Part shown: positions 32,297 to 40,771 of the stretch, piece after piece | How positions within the stretch are numbered: position 1 is the first letter of the stretch | How the letters are laid out: each line of letters begins with the position of its first letter | Origin: BCD1 sp942492125 | GTDB taxonomy: Bacteria > Bacteroidota > Bacteroidia > Chitinophagales > Saprospiraceae | Length of the DNA stretch: 64,000 bases | Assembly (NCBI GenBank): GCA_942492125.1 | Contig: CALODM010000017.1 | Span: 248,001 to 312,000, forward strand | Direction of reading: 5' to 3' | The notes under the pieces: model-generated | Told to the model about the DNA's origin: nothing | Seen by the model: the letters and a program-made list of their open reading frames with translations, nothing else | Databases searched by the model: none | Program-made: the position numbers and the translations under genes

Positions 32297-34203
32297 AAAT
32301 AAGCAAACACCAATACAATCACAATCACCCCCGAGACAAAAGCAAAGGCATATTGCTGCACTTTACCGGATTGCATGCCTTTGATCCTGGTGGAAATTGC
32401 CGTCGTGGTATTTCCTATCAAATTCATGGCACCATCCACAACATTGCGGTCAAACCAGGCCACCGGTTTGGAGATTCCGTTGAACAAAATTTTCTTGGTT
32501 ACAAAAAGGTAGATCTCGTCTATGTAGAATTTATTATTGGTCCATTGATAAAAGGCACCGAATCCTTTGGATACCCTTTCCGGTAAGTCTGTTTTTTTCC
32601 TGTAAAAAGCCATTGCTGCCAAAATACCTGCTACCGCGATGGCAATAGATGCACCGGCAACGCGCCAGTCAATATGCGCTTCAAAACCCTGACCGTCAGG
32701 AGTCATCCATTCCGGGAATGGCAAAAAGCCAACTGTAGCACTGGCAATGGCCAAAATGATCAGTGGAACGGCCATGCTCACCGGAGATTCGTGAGGAGCG
32801 TGTTCGTAAGTTTTTTCCTCTCCCCAGAAGATGCCGAAATACAATCGGAACATATAAAATGCTGTCAACCCAGCCACCAGGTACTCCACCGTGAAGTACA
32901 ACATATTGTGGTGGAGGGCAGCAGCTAATATTTCATCCTTACTGAAGAATCCGGCAAATGGGGGAATTCCAGCTATGGCCAGGCAGGCGACCAGAAAAGT
33001 GATATGGGTGATGGGCATATACTTGCGCAAACTGCCCATGTCTTTCAGGTAGTTACTGTGTACCGCATGAATAATAGAACCGGCGCCGAGGAATAAAAGG
33101 GCCTTAAACATCGCATGAGTAAACAAATGGAACATCGAAGCCATATACCCAAGACCATCATGCCCATCGTATCCGGAAACTCCAAGCGCCAGCATCATAT
33201 ACCCCAATTGGGACATGGTCGAAAAGGCCAGGACCCGTTTGATGTCCGTTTGCGTACAGGCAATTAACGCGGCAAATAAGGACGTAAATCCACCGACAAT
33301 GGCAATGATCTCCAAAGCTGTCGGAGCGGCAAAGAAATACAGCGGAAATAGTCGGGCAACTAGGTAAACCCCCGCAACCACCATCGTCGCCGCATGAATC
33401 AATGCGGATACCGGTGTAGGGCCTTCCATCGCATCCGGCAACCAGATATGCAGCGGAAACATGGCCGATTTACCGGCGCCGCCAATGAAAATGAGGATCA
33501 GCGCCCAGGTCATGGTGGATAAACCTAAAAAGGCAATGGAACTTCCCTGACTGATGGCCGCCCCTCCAGGATTGGTGAGCTCCTGGAAATCAAATGTTCC
33601 TGTAAGATAGGATACCACCAATATGCCGATAAGGAAGCCAAGATCCGCGAACCTGGTGACGATAAAGGCCTTTTTGGAAGCTGCCACTGCCGATGGTTTG
33701 TAGTAGTAGTAACCTATCAGCAGGAAGGAAGACACACCGACCAGCTCCCAGCAAATATACATCTGGAACAGGTTGGTAGCCACTACCAATCCGTACATGG
33801 AAAAACTGAATAAGGATAAAAATGCATAGAATCGATGAAAACCATCATCTCCTTTCATATAACCAAAGCTATAGATATGGACCATCAAGGAGACTACGGA
33901 AACCACGATAAGCATCATGACGGATATCGGATCGAGCAGCACACCCATGTCGATATGCAGGGTGTCCGTAAAATTGAGCCAGGTGGTATTGTAGGCGATG
34001 ATCTTCGCATAAGTGCCGGCCACCTTTCCCGTCTGGAAGAAATACCGGTAAGCAGTGAAAAAGGAAAGTACCGCAGAAACGGTAATGGCTCCGGTACTGA
34101 TCATGCCCCAAAAAGTCGGTGATTTTTTGTTGCCCAGAATTCCTACCACAAAAAAGGCAAGAAATGGAATCAAGGGTATCCAAAGGGTATAACTAAAGTC
34201 CAT
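32287..34203 (-). CDS. nuoL: NADH-quinone oxidoreductase subunit L
   Basis: The largest membrane subunit of complex I, 638 residues with about 16 helices and the long lateral helix near the C-terminus (VSKGFGAFYQWTNNKFYIDEIYLF). Family landmarks are YICWELVGVSSFLLIGYYY, the MFPLHIWLPDAMEGPTPVSA loop with the conserved His-Trp, and the lysine helix. It follows nuoK in the standard order with a 10-base gap. The 3' end overlaps the 18-bp repeat family. Confidence 0.97.
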   Translation of the reverse strand: MDFSYTLWIPLIPFLAFFVVGILGNKKSPTFWGMISTGAITVSAVLSFFTAYRYFFQTGKVAGTYAKIIAYNTTWLNFTDTLHIDMGVLLDPISVMMLIVVSVVSLMVHIYSFGYMKGDDGFHRFYAFLSLFSFSMYGLVVATNLFQMYICWELVGVSSFLLIGYYYYKPSAVAASKKAFIVTRFADLGFLIGILVVSYLTGTFDFQELTNPGGAAISQGSSIAFLGLSTMTWALILIFIGGAGKSAMFPLHIWLPDAMEGPTPVSALIHAATMVVAGVYLVARLFPLYFFAAPTALEIIAIVGGFTSLFAALIACTQTDIKRVLAFSTMSQLGYMMLALGVSGYDGHDGLGYMASMFHLFTHAMFKALLFLGAGSIIHAVHSNYLKDMGSLRKYMPITHITFLVACLAIAGIPPFAGFFSKDEILAAALHHNMLYFTVEYLVAGLTAFYMFRLYFGIFWGEEKTYEHAPHESPVSMAVPLIILAIASATVGFLPFPEWMTPDGQGFEAHIDWRVAGASIAIAVAGILAAMAFYRKKTDLPERVSKGFGAFYQWTNNKFYIDEIYLFVTKKILFNGISKPVAWFDRNVVDGAMNLIGNTTTAISTRIKGMQSGKVQQYAFAFVSGVIVIVLVFAYLWE

Positions 34204-34213
34204 ATAACTAGAT

Positions 34214-34561
34214 TTATCCTTTTAAATTTTCATTTTGCACTCTTAATATTTCATTTCCCGTAGTCTCATCTACGTTCACTGTTCTCACCAGTCGGTACAG
34301 ATCAATGATGATGGCAATGGCAATAGCTACTTCCGCAGCGGCAACCGCAATGAGGAATAGGGTGAAAAACAATCCCTGAACATGACCGGGAAACAGGTAT
34401 TTATTGAAAATGACAAAGTTGATGGCACTGGCATTCAATATTAACTCTACGGAGAGTAATACTGAAATCAGGTTTTTCCTGGTCAGAAAACCATATATGC
34501 CGATAAAAAAGACAATCGTTGAAACGATCAAAATTTCGTAAATACTAACTCCGGCTATCAT
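34214..34561 (-). CDS. nuoK: NADH-quinone oxidoreductase subunit K
   Basis: A small membrane subunit of 115 residues with three helices, at the normal length. The conserved Glu of the second helix appears in LLSVELILNASAINFV and another Glu in AAEVAIAIAI, both part of the proton channel. The start ATG follows 37 bases after the nuoJ stop. It is cotranscribed with nuoL and nuoJ. Confidence 0.95.
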   Translation of the reverse strand: MIAGVSIYEILIVSTIVFFIGIYGFLTRKNLISVLLSVELILNASAINFVIFNKYLFPGHVQGLFFTLFLIAVAAAEVAIAIAIIIDLYRLVRTVNVDETTGNEILRVQNENLKG

Positions 34562-34598
34562 GATGTCAATTTTTGCTTGTTTACAATTTTTTCAGGGG

Positions 34599-35120
34599 TT
34601 ATTCGCTTGCTACATCTTCATCTTTGGGGCGTTTGGCAATAACAATCGCTCCTATCATAGCAGCGAGCAATAAAATACTGATCACCTCGAATGGCAAAAC
34701 ATATCCTCCTTCTCCATAACTCAATAGTCGTTCTCCAACCTTCTCAACCGTACCGGCATTAACCGTTTCCGGGGTCGTTTCAAAGGCATGGCCGGTGATG
34801 GCGAAAATACTTGCCGTGGCACCAATCACGGCAACGGCAGCACTGAGAATCATGGTGCGCAATTTGGGTGCAGGCATATGACTGTCAATCTGTTCCGTCA
34901 ACAGGATGGAAAAGATGATCAGTACGACAATACCTCCTGCATAAACGGTCAGTTGAACGGCCCCCAGGAAATTATAGCCTATCATAAAATAAAGTCCGGC
35001 AATGGCGACCAGAACCAGGAACAAATAAATGGCTGCCCGCAGGATTCGGGTACTGGTTACAGAGAATAGCGAAAACACAATGATTGTGGCCGCTAAAATG
35101 TAAAAAATGATGCGTTCCAT
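34599..35120 (-). CDS. nuoJ: NADH-quinone oxidoreductase subunit J
   Basis: A membrane subunit of 173 residues with five helices. The conserved pi-bulge helix reads GAVQLTVYAGGIVVLIIFSILL. A hydrophilic tail (AKRPKDEDVAS) ends the protein on the cytoplasmic side. Order and spacing in the operon are normal. It links the peripheral arm to the antiporter subunits. Confidence 0.95.
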   Translation of the reverse strand: MERIIFYILAATIIVFSLFSVTSTRILRAAIYLFLVLVAIAGLYFMIGYNFLGAVQLTVYAGGIVVLIIFSILLTEQIDSHMPAPKLRTMILSAAVAVIGATASIFAITGHAFETTPETVNAGTVEKVGERLLSYGEGGYVLPFEVISILLLAAMIGAIVIAKRPKDEDVASE

Positions 35121-35176
35121 TAATTTTCGTTTTGTCTTTTTTCATAAGCTTTTCCGCCAGGGAGAAGCAGTTGGTT

Positions 35177-35665
35177 TTATTCCTCTACTCCCTTCATCAA
35201 TTTAGATCCGGGTCTGTTAAGAATCTTGGTTAGTTTTGATCTGTCGGTTACTGCATGTTCAAAATCCTGACCCATTTTGATAGCATCTGTGGGGCAGGCC
35301 GGAATGCATAGGGCACACATCGTACACATTTGCAGGTGGTAGACGAATGTATGAATACTTTTTTTCTTCTTTCCCGTTTCCGGATCAGGCTTTCTGTCCC
35401 AGATAATCTCAATGGTGCCGTTCGGACAGGCAATTTCACAAGCCTGACAACCCGTGCAACGGTGTTCGTTATCCTCATTATGTGGCATGATCACTTCCCC
35501 ACGGAAGCGTTCAAACATCTGTAGGGTGTCTCGGTTTTCAGGATATTGCTGGGTAATAATCTCCTTGCGGGCATGGGATATATAATATCCGGTTACCATC
35601 ATACCCTTCCACAAGGTTTTTACGCCATGGAATATTTCCGAAAAATATTTGATTATACTATTCAT
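35177..35665 (-). CDS. nuoI: NADH-quinone oxidoreductase subunit I
   Basis: The peripheral-arm subunit with two [4Fe-4S] clusters (N6a and N6b). Motifs CTGCQACEIACP and CTMCALCIPACP each supply four Cys. ATG 35665 is preferred (MNSIIKYFSE); the alternative TTG 35689 overlaps the nuoH stop and adds eight residues. Length is 162 residues, normal for the family. It passes electrons to NuoB. In this operon it is also a likely contact for a ferredoxin, because nuoEFG are absent. Confidence 0.94.
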   Translation of the reverse strand: MNSIIKYFSEIFHGVKTLWKGMMVTGYYISHARKEIITQQYPENRDTLQMFERFRGEVIMPHNEDNEHRCTGCQACEIACPNGTIEIIWDRKPDPETGKKKKSIHTFVYHLQMCTMCALCIPACPTDAIKMGQDFEHAVTDRSKLTKILNRPGSKLMKGVEE

Positions 35666-35678
35666 CCCGTTATATTTT

Positions 35679-36761
35679 CTAATTTCCAAAATACCATCCC
35701 ATAAATACTACAAAGGCCATCAGCACGATGTTCATCAGGTTGAGCGGCAGTAAATATTTCCATTCCAGGGTGAGTAACTGGTCAATTCTCAACCTTGGGA
35801 AGGTCCATTTGAACCACATCATCAGGAAAATGATGAAGGATACTTTTCCAAAAAACCATAGGATGGGAGGAATGAAATCCATTATCCTGTTGAAGCCGTC
35901 CAAACCACCGATATGGAAGGGCATCCAGCCACCCAGAAATACCGTAGCGGCAATCACGGCAACGATAAACATATTGACAAACTCCGCCAGGAAAAAAAAT
36001 GCGAACTTCATGCCCGAATATTCCGTATGAAACCCGGCGGTCAACTCTGATTCTGCTTCCGCAAGGTCAAAAGGACCGCGGTTTACCTCCGCCGTTGAAG
36101 CGATTATGAATAACAGGAAAGCGATAATGGCAGGAATATGTCCTTTGAATATCCACCAGCCATTTGCCTGGCTGGCAATGATTTCTGACAGTTGCAAACT
36201 ACCTGTCAAAACCACCATAGTCATGAGCGCAAGTCCGACGGACAATTCATAACTTACGATCTGTGCACCACTTCTCATGGCACCGATCAGGGAATACTTA
36301 TTATTACTGGCCCATCCGGCGAGCAAAATGCCAACTACACCAATCGAGGAGATGGCAATTACAAAAAACAGGCCAATATTGATATCAAAAGCTTGTAACC
36401 CCGGTGCAAAAGGCGTAACAGATAGTACGATCAGGGAAGATATAATGATGATAAAAGGAGCGAAATTGAACAAAAATTTATCAGCCCTTTTATTCATAAT
36501 GGGTTCCTTGAGCAATAACTTGAGGGTGTCGGCAACGGTCTGGGCAGTCCCCCAGAATCCGACGCGCATAGGCCCTAAGCGCAGTTGAAAAAACGCACAT
36601 ATTTTACGCTCAACGTAAACCAGGATCAACCCCAAAAGGGCAAAGAACCCTAAAAAAATGGTTCCGATAATGACCCATTCCACCAAAGCAGCCATGCCGG
36701 GCGATAAACTCGCCGCAAGACTTTCGTGAATGGATCTCACCAAATTTGTAAAATCATACAT
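35679..36761 (-). CDS. nuoH: NADH-quinone oxidoreductase subunit H
   Basis: A membrane subunit of 360 residues, eight helices, at the interface between arms. Motifs are ERKICAFFQLRLGPMRVG, the conserved loop EVNRGPFDLAEAESELTAGF and FHTEYSGMKFA, which form the quinone site. nuoH follows directly after nuoD, so the three genes nuoE, nuoF and nuoG that usually lie between are missing. Confidence 0.96.
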   Translation of the reverse strand: MYDFTNLVRSIHESLAASLSPGMAALVEWVIIGTIFLGFFALLGLILVYVERKICAFFQLRLGPMRVGFWGTAQTVADTLKLLLKEPIMNKRADKFLFNFAPFIIIISSLIVLSVTPFAPGLQAFDINIGLFFVIAISSIGVVGILLAGWASNNKYSLIGAMRSGAQIVSYELSVGLALMTMVVLTGSLQLSEIIASQANGWWIFKGHIPAIIAFLLFIIASTAEVNRGPFDLAEAESELTAGFHTEYSGMKFAFFFLAEFVNMFIVAVIAATVFLGGWMPFHIGGLDGFNRIMDFIPPILWFFGKVSFIIFLMMWFKWTFPRLRIDQLLTLEWKYLLPLNLMNIVLMAFVVFMGWYFGN

Positions 36762-36836
36762 TTGCTAGCTTTTTTTATATATCGAAACAGATTAATTCAG
36801 CGCCTGATACAATTCAATTTCGCCACTCTTCACTAC

Positions 36837-37973
36837 CTACCTGTCAATATCGGGCATCACCAAATCCAGTGTAGACATGATGGCCACCAGGTCGGCAATT
36901 TTAGCTCCTCTGGCGATCTTGTCTAAAACAAATAAATTGGAGAATCCAGGTGAACGGAATTTAAGCCTGTATGGACTTTTATTACCATCACTGATGACAT
37001 ATACCCCAAAATCACCGCGAGCGGTTTCCACCCGCTGATAAAATTCGCCCTTTGGCAATTTGATCACTGCATTGGTTTTGACCTCATAGTCTCCTTCGGG
37101 AATATTGTCGATCAATTGTTCTATGATGCTCAATGATTCCCACATTTCGAGGATGCGGGCCTTATATCTGGCAAATGAATCCCCTTCCGTCATCAGTATT
37201 TCCTTAAACGCAACATTTTGGTAGGCGTGATAAGGTATTTTTTTGCGAATGTCACTTTGAAAACCGGAGGCCCGACCCGCAGGTCCGGTCACACCGAAGG
37301 CAATAGCATCTTCTTTTGTTAAGACACCAATGCCTTTTGTACGTTCCTGGAAAATGACATTTCCAGTGAGTAGCTGGTCGTATTCCGGTAATTTCTTCTT
37401 GAAGTGTTCTACAAATGCTTTGGTTCTTTTTTGGAAGTTGGGGTGGATGTCAAACATCAGGCCACCGGGTTTATTGTAATTCATGGTAAGTCGTGCACCA
37501 CAGGTCTCTTCAAAGATATCTGTGATCATTTCCCGGTCACGGAATCCATAGAGGAAAGTAGTGATCGCTCCAAGGTCCATACCCATGACGCCCCACCACA
37601 ATTGGTGGGAAGCCAGTCGGGTAAGCTCATCGATAATGGTACGAATGACTTTGACGCGTTCAGGGATTTCAATTTCCAGTGCATTTTCAACCGCCAGGCA
37701 AACGGCAGCATTATTGATATGGCAGGATAGATAATCCATCCGGTCTGTAAGGTGTACGATCTGGCGGTAGCTGTCCTTTTCGCACATCTTTTCGATGGAG
37801 CGGTGGATATACCCGATATGGGGTTCGATCTTTTTTACGGTCTCACCGTCAATGGTTAATACCAGACGCAGAACACCATGTGTAGATGGGTGCTGAGGCC
37901 CCATGTTTACAAAATACTCCTGGCTTTTCAGTTCACTGCCTGGAATTGTTTTTTCCTTGTCAACAACGTCCAT
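36837..37973 (-). CDS. nuoD: NADH-quinone oxidoreductase subunit D
   Basis: The 49-kDa homologue, 378 residues, related to hydrogenase large subunits and lining the quinone pocket. Landmarks are NMGPQHPSTHGVLR with the conserved His pair at the N-terminus, HIGYIHRSIEK, TDRMDYLS and the C-terminal LVAIMSTLDLVMPDIDR. It is a separate gene from nuoC (no nuoCD fusion). Spacing to nuoH is 75 bases. Confidence 0.96.
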   Translation of the reverse strand: MDVVDKEKTIPGSELKSQEYFVNMGPQHPSTHGVLRLVLTIDGETVKKIEPHIGYIHRSIEKMCEKDSYRQIVHLTDRMDYLSCHINNAAVCLAVENALEIEIPERVKVIRTIIDELTRLASHQLWWGVMGMDLGAITTFLYGFRDREMITDIFEETCGARLTMNYNKPGGLMFDIHPNFQKRTKAFVEHFKKKLPEYDQLLTGNVIFQERTKGIGVLTKEDAIAFGVTGPAGRASGFQSDIRKKIPYHAYQNVAFKEILMTEGDSFARYKARILEMWESLSIIEQLIDNIPEGDYEVKTNAVIKLPKGEFYQRVETARGDFGVYVISDGNKSPYRLKFRSPGFSNLFVLDKIARGAKIADLVAIMSTLDLVMPDIDR

Positions 37974-38013
37974 ATCTTAGGGCTTTAGGATGATGCAATT
38001 TATTTCGTTGGGG

Positions 38014-38474
38014 CTAATAATTGACAATGTTGATGTCATCAACGTAGTCTTTCCTGAGCGGATGGCCTTCCCAATCGTCTGTCAGCAAAAAGCCTCCTCA
38101 GATCCGGGTGATTCCTGAATTGAACCCCCAGCAGATCGTATATTTCTCTTTCATGGAATTCGGCGGTTGGCCAGATATCGCAAACCGTGTCAAGTGTGGC
38201 ATTTTCCCTGTTGTCCGTTTTCGTCCTGGCGACCATGAAGTGTCGGTGTTTTGTAGATTCCAGGTGATAAACCACCTCCAGGCAATCAGGCCAGTCTATA
38301 CCTGTCTGGCAAAACAGGTAATCAAAAGAAGTTTCGGCTGTTTCTTTCAACTTTTTAGCTACTTCATGGAGGTGCTCCCGGGGAATGAAAACCTGTAAAT
38401 ATTCCTGTTCTTCGTCAAATCTCAATACCGTCGGTCCAGGAAGTTACCAGGTTCTTTAATGCTAATTTATCCAT
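38014..38474 (-). CDS. nuoC: NADH-quinone oxidoreductase subunit C, reading frame broken twice
   Basis: The 30-kDa homologue that clamps NuoD. The middle frame (38425-38039) carries YLFCQTGIDWPDCLEVVYHL and the conserved REIYDLLGVQFRNHPDLRR. At its end the frame runs into RLFADRRLG; removing one base of the T run (plus A at 38087-38091) restores LLTDDWEGHPLRKDYVDD and ends at TAG 38014. At the start the ATG 38474 frame (DKLALKNLVTSWTDG) runs out near 38424; removing one base rejoins RFDEEQEYLQ. Both fixes together give a normal 152-residue protein. Two one-base insertions in a core respiratory gene look more like read errors than decay. Confidence 0.88.
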
Positions 38475-38636
38475 GATGTTTCGTTTTACTTGAAGTTAAT
38501 GGTTTCTGAAGGGGATAAGTGTCTTATGTTTCGTGTGCCAGAAATTAATTTCATTGCACAGGTCTATTGTCCTTTGGCTTTGAACTTAAAAACTGCCAAC
38601 TGAATACCGGACTGGCACCTGGAACAAACTCGACAT

Positions 38637-38658
38637 CCCGGGCACATCGTGCCGGGAG
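38637..38658. other. GC-rich hairpin in the nuoB-nuoC gap
   Basis: CCCGGGCAC and GTGCCGGG arms with a 3-base loop lie in the 193-base gap between nuoB and nuoC. There is no T tract on either side, so it is more likely an RNA processing or stability element than a terminator. Confidence 0.4.
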
Positions 38659-38667
38659 TCAGCTAAA

Positions 38668-39216
38668 TTAAAAACCTTCCGCGAACTTTTCGTCCGGATG
38701 GATTCGTTGACCAGACCTTTCCGTCTTTATTTTTTTCTGAAGTTCCATGATGCCGAAAAGCAGTGCTTCCGGCCTTGGAGGGCATCCGGGAACGTACACA
38801 TCAACAGGGATGACATGGTCAGCTCCTTTGACTACCGAATAAGTATTGTAAAAGAAAGGGCCACCGGAAATGGCACAGGCTCCCATGGCAATCACGTATT
38901 TCGGGTCAGCCATTTGATCATAAAGGCGGCGCAGTACGGGAGCCATTTTATTGACGATAGTTCCTGCGATAACAATGAGGTCGGCCTGACGAGGGGTAGC
39001 CCTGGCAACTTCGGTCCCGAACCGGGACCAATCGTGACGGGAGGCGCCGGTAGCCATCATCTCAATGGCGCAGCAACTGGTTCCGAAAACGAGTGGCCAT
39101 AATGAGTTGGCCCGACTCCAGTTGACCACCTTGTCGATGGAAGTGATCAGGATGTTTCCACCATTTCCACCGTTAATGACGGTACCTAATTCGTTTTTGT
39201 TAATAGCATTTTCCAT
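38668..39216 (-). CDS. nuoB: NADH-quinone oxidoreductase subunit B
   Basis: Carries the terminal [4Fe-4S] cluster N2 that reduces quinone. The ligands lie in FGTSCCAIEMMA (two adjacent Cys), MGACAISGG and VPGCPPRPEAL. ATG 39216 is preferred over TTG 39225. The length of 182 residues is usual. nuoB follows nuoA by 45 bases. Confidence 0.96.
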   Translation of the reverse strand: MENAINKNELGTVINGGNGGNILITSIDKVVNWSRANSLWPLVFGTSCCAIEMMATGASRHDWSRFGTEVARATPRQADLIVIAGTIVNKMAPVLRRLYDQMADPKYVIAMGACAISGGPFFYNTYSVVKGADHVIPVDVYVPGCPPRPEALLFGIMELQKKIKTERSGQRIHPDEKFAEGF

Positions 39217-39261
39217 GATGTTCAATTGTGGTGTTCAAAAAAAGAGAGCGTCGAATACAGA

Positions 39262-39612
39262 TTATTCCCAGACGAGTGCTTTTTTCTTCCAGGCGTACAT
39301 TAAGCCAAGCCCGAGGATGATCAGAAAAATCAGGGCTTCCAGGAGGGCAACACCTCCGATGCTTTTCATGACAACGGCCCAGGGTACGAGGAAGACCATT
39401 TCAACATCAAAGACTAAAAAGAGAATGGCGAACAGGTAGTAACCTACCTTGAATTGAACGTGGGTAGGTCCTTCGGTTGGTAGGCCACATTCATAGGGAT
39501 CTTCTTTGTAAGTGTTCTTGGAGCGAGGTGCGAGTAAACTGGAGGCGATCATAGCACCTCCCACAAATACAATTCCAGCGATTAAAAATACAATAATAGC
39601 TTCTAATCCCAT
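39262..39612 (-). CDS. nuoA: NADH-quinone oxidoreductase subunit A
   Basis: A small membrane subunit of 116 residues with three helices, first gene of the nuo run. The conserved loop KEDPYECGLPTEGP with its Cys and the helix ending LFLVFDVEMVFLVPWA are both diagnostic. It begins 85 bases after the korB stop. That gap holds a strong hairpin without a T tract, so korAB and nuo may be one long transcript. Confidence 0.96.
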   Translation of the reverse strand: MGLEAIIVFLIAGIVFVGGAMIASSLLAPRSKNTYKEDPYECGLPTEGPTHVQFKVGYYLFAILFLVFDVEMVFLVPWAVVMKSIGGVALLEALIFLIILGLGLMYAWKKKALVWE

Positions 39613-39630
39613 TATGCCAGGGTTTATTAG

Positions 39631-39662
39631 GGCTGCGGAAAATTTTTCAATCTTCCGCAGCC
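39631..39662. other. Perfect 10-bp hairpin between korB and nuoA
   Basis: GGCTGCGGAA (39631-39640) pairs with TTCCGCAGCC (39653-39662) across a 12-base loop. On the minus strand no T run follows. It may be a processing or pausing site that separates korAB and nuo expression without ending transcription. Confidence 0.5.
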
Positions 39663-39697
39663 GCGGTTAGGTGTATTTTATAAAAAGAGGTAAGGAC

Positions 39698-40702
39698 TTA
39701 TTTTACTTCCCAGGTGTCCCCTGAAAGGAGCAAGTCGTTTACCGATTTAAATTTACTGTTTTTCCTGACTTCTGCCATTTGAGCATCCATCCGGTCACCA
39801 AGGGTTAAATCCTGTACCCGGCGAATGACACCCATTACGGTTGGATTTTGCAGCTTGGCCAACATCAAATGCAAGGTGTTGTCGGGATCTTCAGCATTGT
39901 GTACGAGAATGTCATCTTCTGTAACTCCATTTTCACCAATAGTTACCGTTTCAAGCTTTAGACCTTTAAGCACCAAACCTTTGTTTTTATCTGTTCCGAA
40001 AATCATCGGTTTGCCATGTTCAACCCATAATTGTTGTTCAGCACGGACATCCTTGTGCGTGATGCCTTCGAAAACCCCATCATTAAAGATAACGCAGTTT
40101 TGCAGTACTTCAATTACGGAGGTTCCGTGGAATTTTTCGGCATCAACGAAGACGGATGTCATCTCATTTGGCATATTTCCCGGAATCCTGGCAAAAAACC
40201 TTGCCTGGGCTCCCATGGCCAGTCCAGCCGGGTGGAAAGGTTGTTGGGTGTTACCGTAAGGAGAAGATTTTGTCCGCAATCCTACAGAGGATGTGGGCGA
40301 GAATTGACCTTTGGTCAGGCCATAAATTTCATTGTTAAACAAGATGATGTTCAGGTCCACATTTCTTCTGATCACATGGATGAAGTGATTGCCACCAATA
40401 GCCATGGAATCCCCGTCACCGGTGATAACCCACACACTGAGTTCCGGGTTAGCGAGTTTGACCCCTGTTGCTATGGCGGGGGCACGTCCATGGATGCTAT
40501 GCATACCATAGGTATTCATATAATAGGGGAAACGGGATGAACATCCGATTCCGGAAATAAAAGCAAAATTTTCCCGGGGAATACCCAGTTGGGGCAAAGC
40601 CTTTTGTACAGACCTGAGGATAACATAATCATCACAACCCGGGCACCAGCGTACTTCCTGGTCGCTGGCCATATCTTTGAAAGTATATTTAGGATTTTCC
40701 AT
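39698..40702 (-). CDS. korB: 2-oxoglutarate:ferredoxin oxidoreductase, beta subunit
   Basis: The thiamine-diphosphate and iron-sulfur subunit of 2-oxoglutarate:ferredoxin oxidoreductase, which converts 2-oxoglutarate and CoA to succinyl-CoA and reduces ferredoxin. WCPGC (residues 19-23) and IGCSSRFPYY supply cluster ligands; GDGDSMAIGGNH (95-106) and NNEIYGLTKGQ form the TPP and Mg site. The length of 334 residues is usual. korA lies 69 bases upstream and nuoA directly downstream. The 2-oxo acid specificity is inferred from similarity to KorB type sequences. Confidence 0.93.
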   Translation of the reverse strand: MENPKYTFKDMASDQEVRWCPGCDDYVILRSVQKALPQLGIPRENFAFISGIGCSSRFPYYMNTYGMHSIHGRAPAIATGVKLANPELSVWVITGDGDSMAIGGNHFIHVIRRNVDLNIILFNNEIYGLTKGQFSPTSSVGLRTKSSPYGNTQQPFHPAGLAMGAQARFFARIPGNMPNEMTSVFVDAEKFHGTSVIEVLQNCVIFNDGVFEGITHKDVRAEQQLWVEHGKPMIFGTDKNKGLVLKGLKLETVTIGENGVTEDDILVHNAEDPDNTLHLMLAKLQNPTVMGVIRRVQDLTLGDRMDAQMAEVRKNSKFKSVNDLLLSGDTWEVK

Positions 40703-40771
40703 TTTTTTAATTTTCAGGTTACCAACTTTCCAAAACCTCTATTTTTAAAGGTATAGTGGATGAATTTACCG

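Noticed and set aside
31747..32384. Plus-strand frames of 145 and 185 residues between nuoL and nuoM
   Set aside because: They follow the 54-bp and 18-bp repeats and run antisense into nuoL; no ribosome site or homology pattern is visible.
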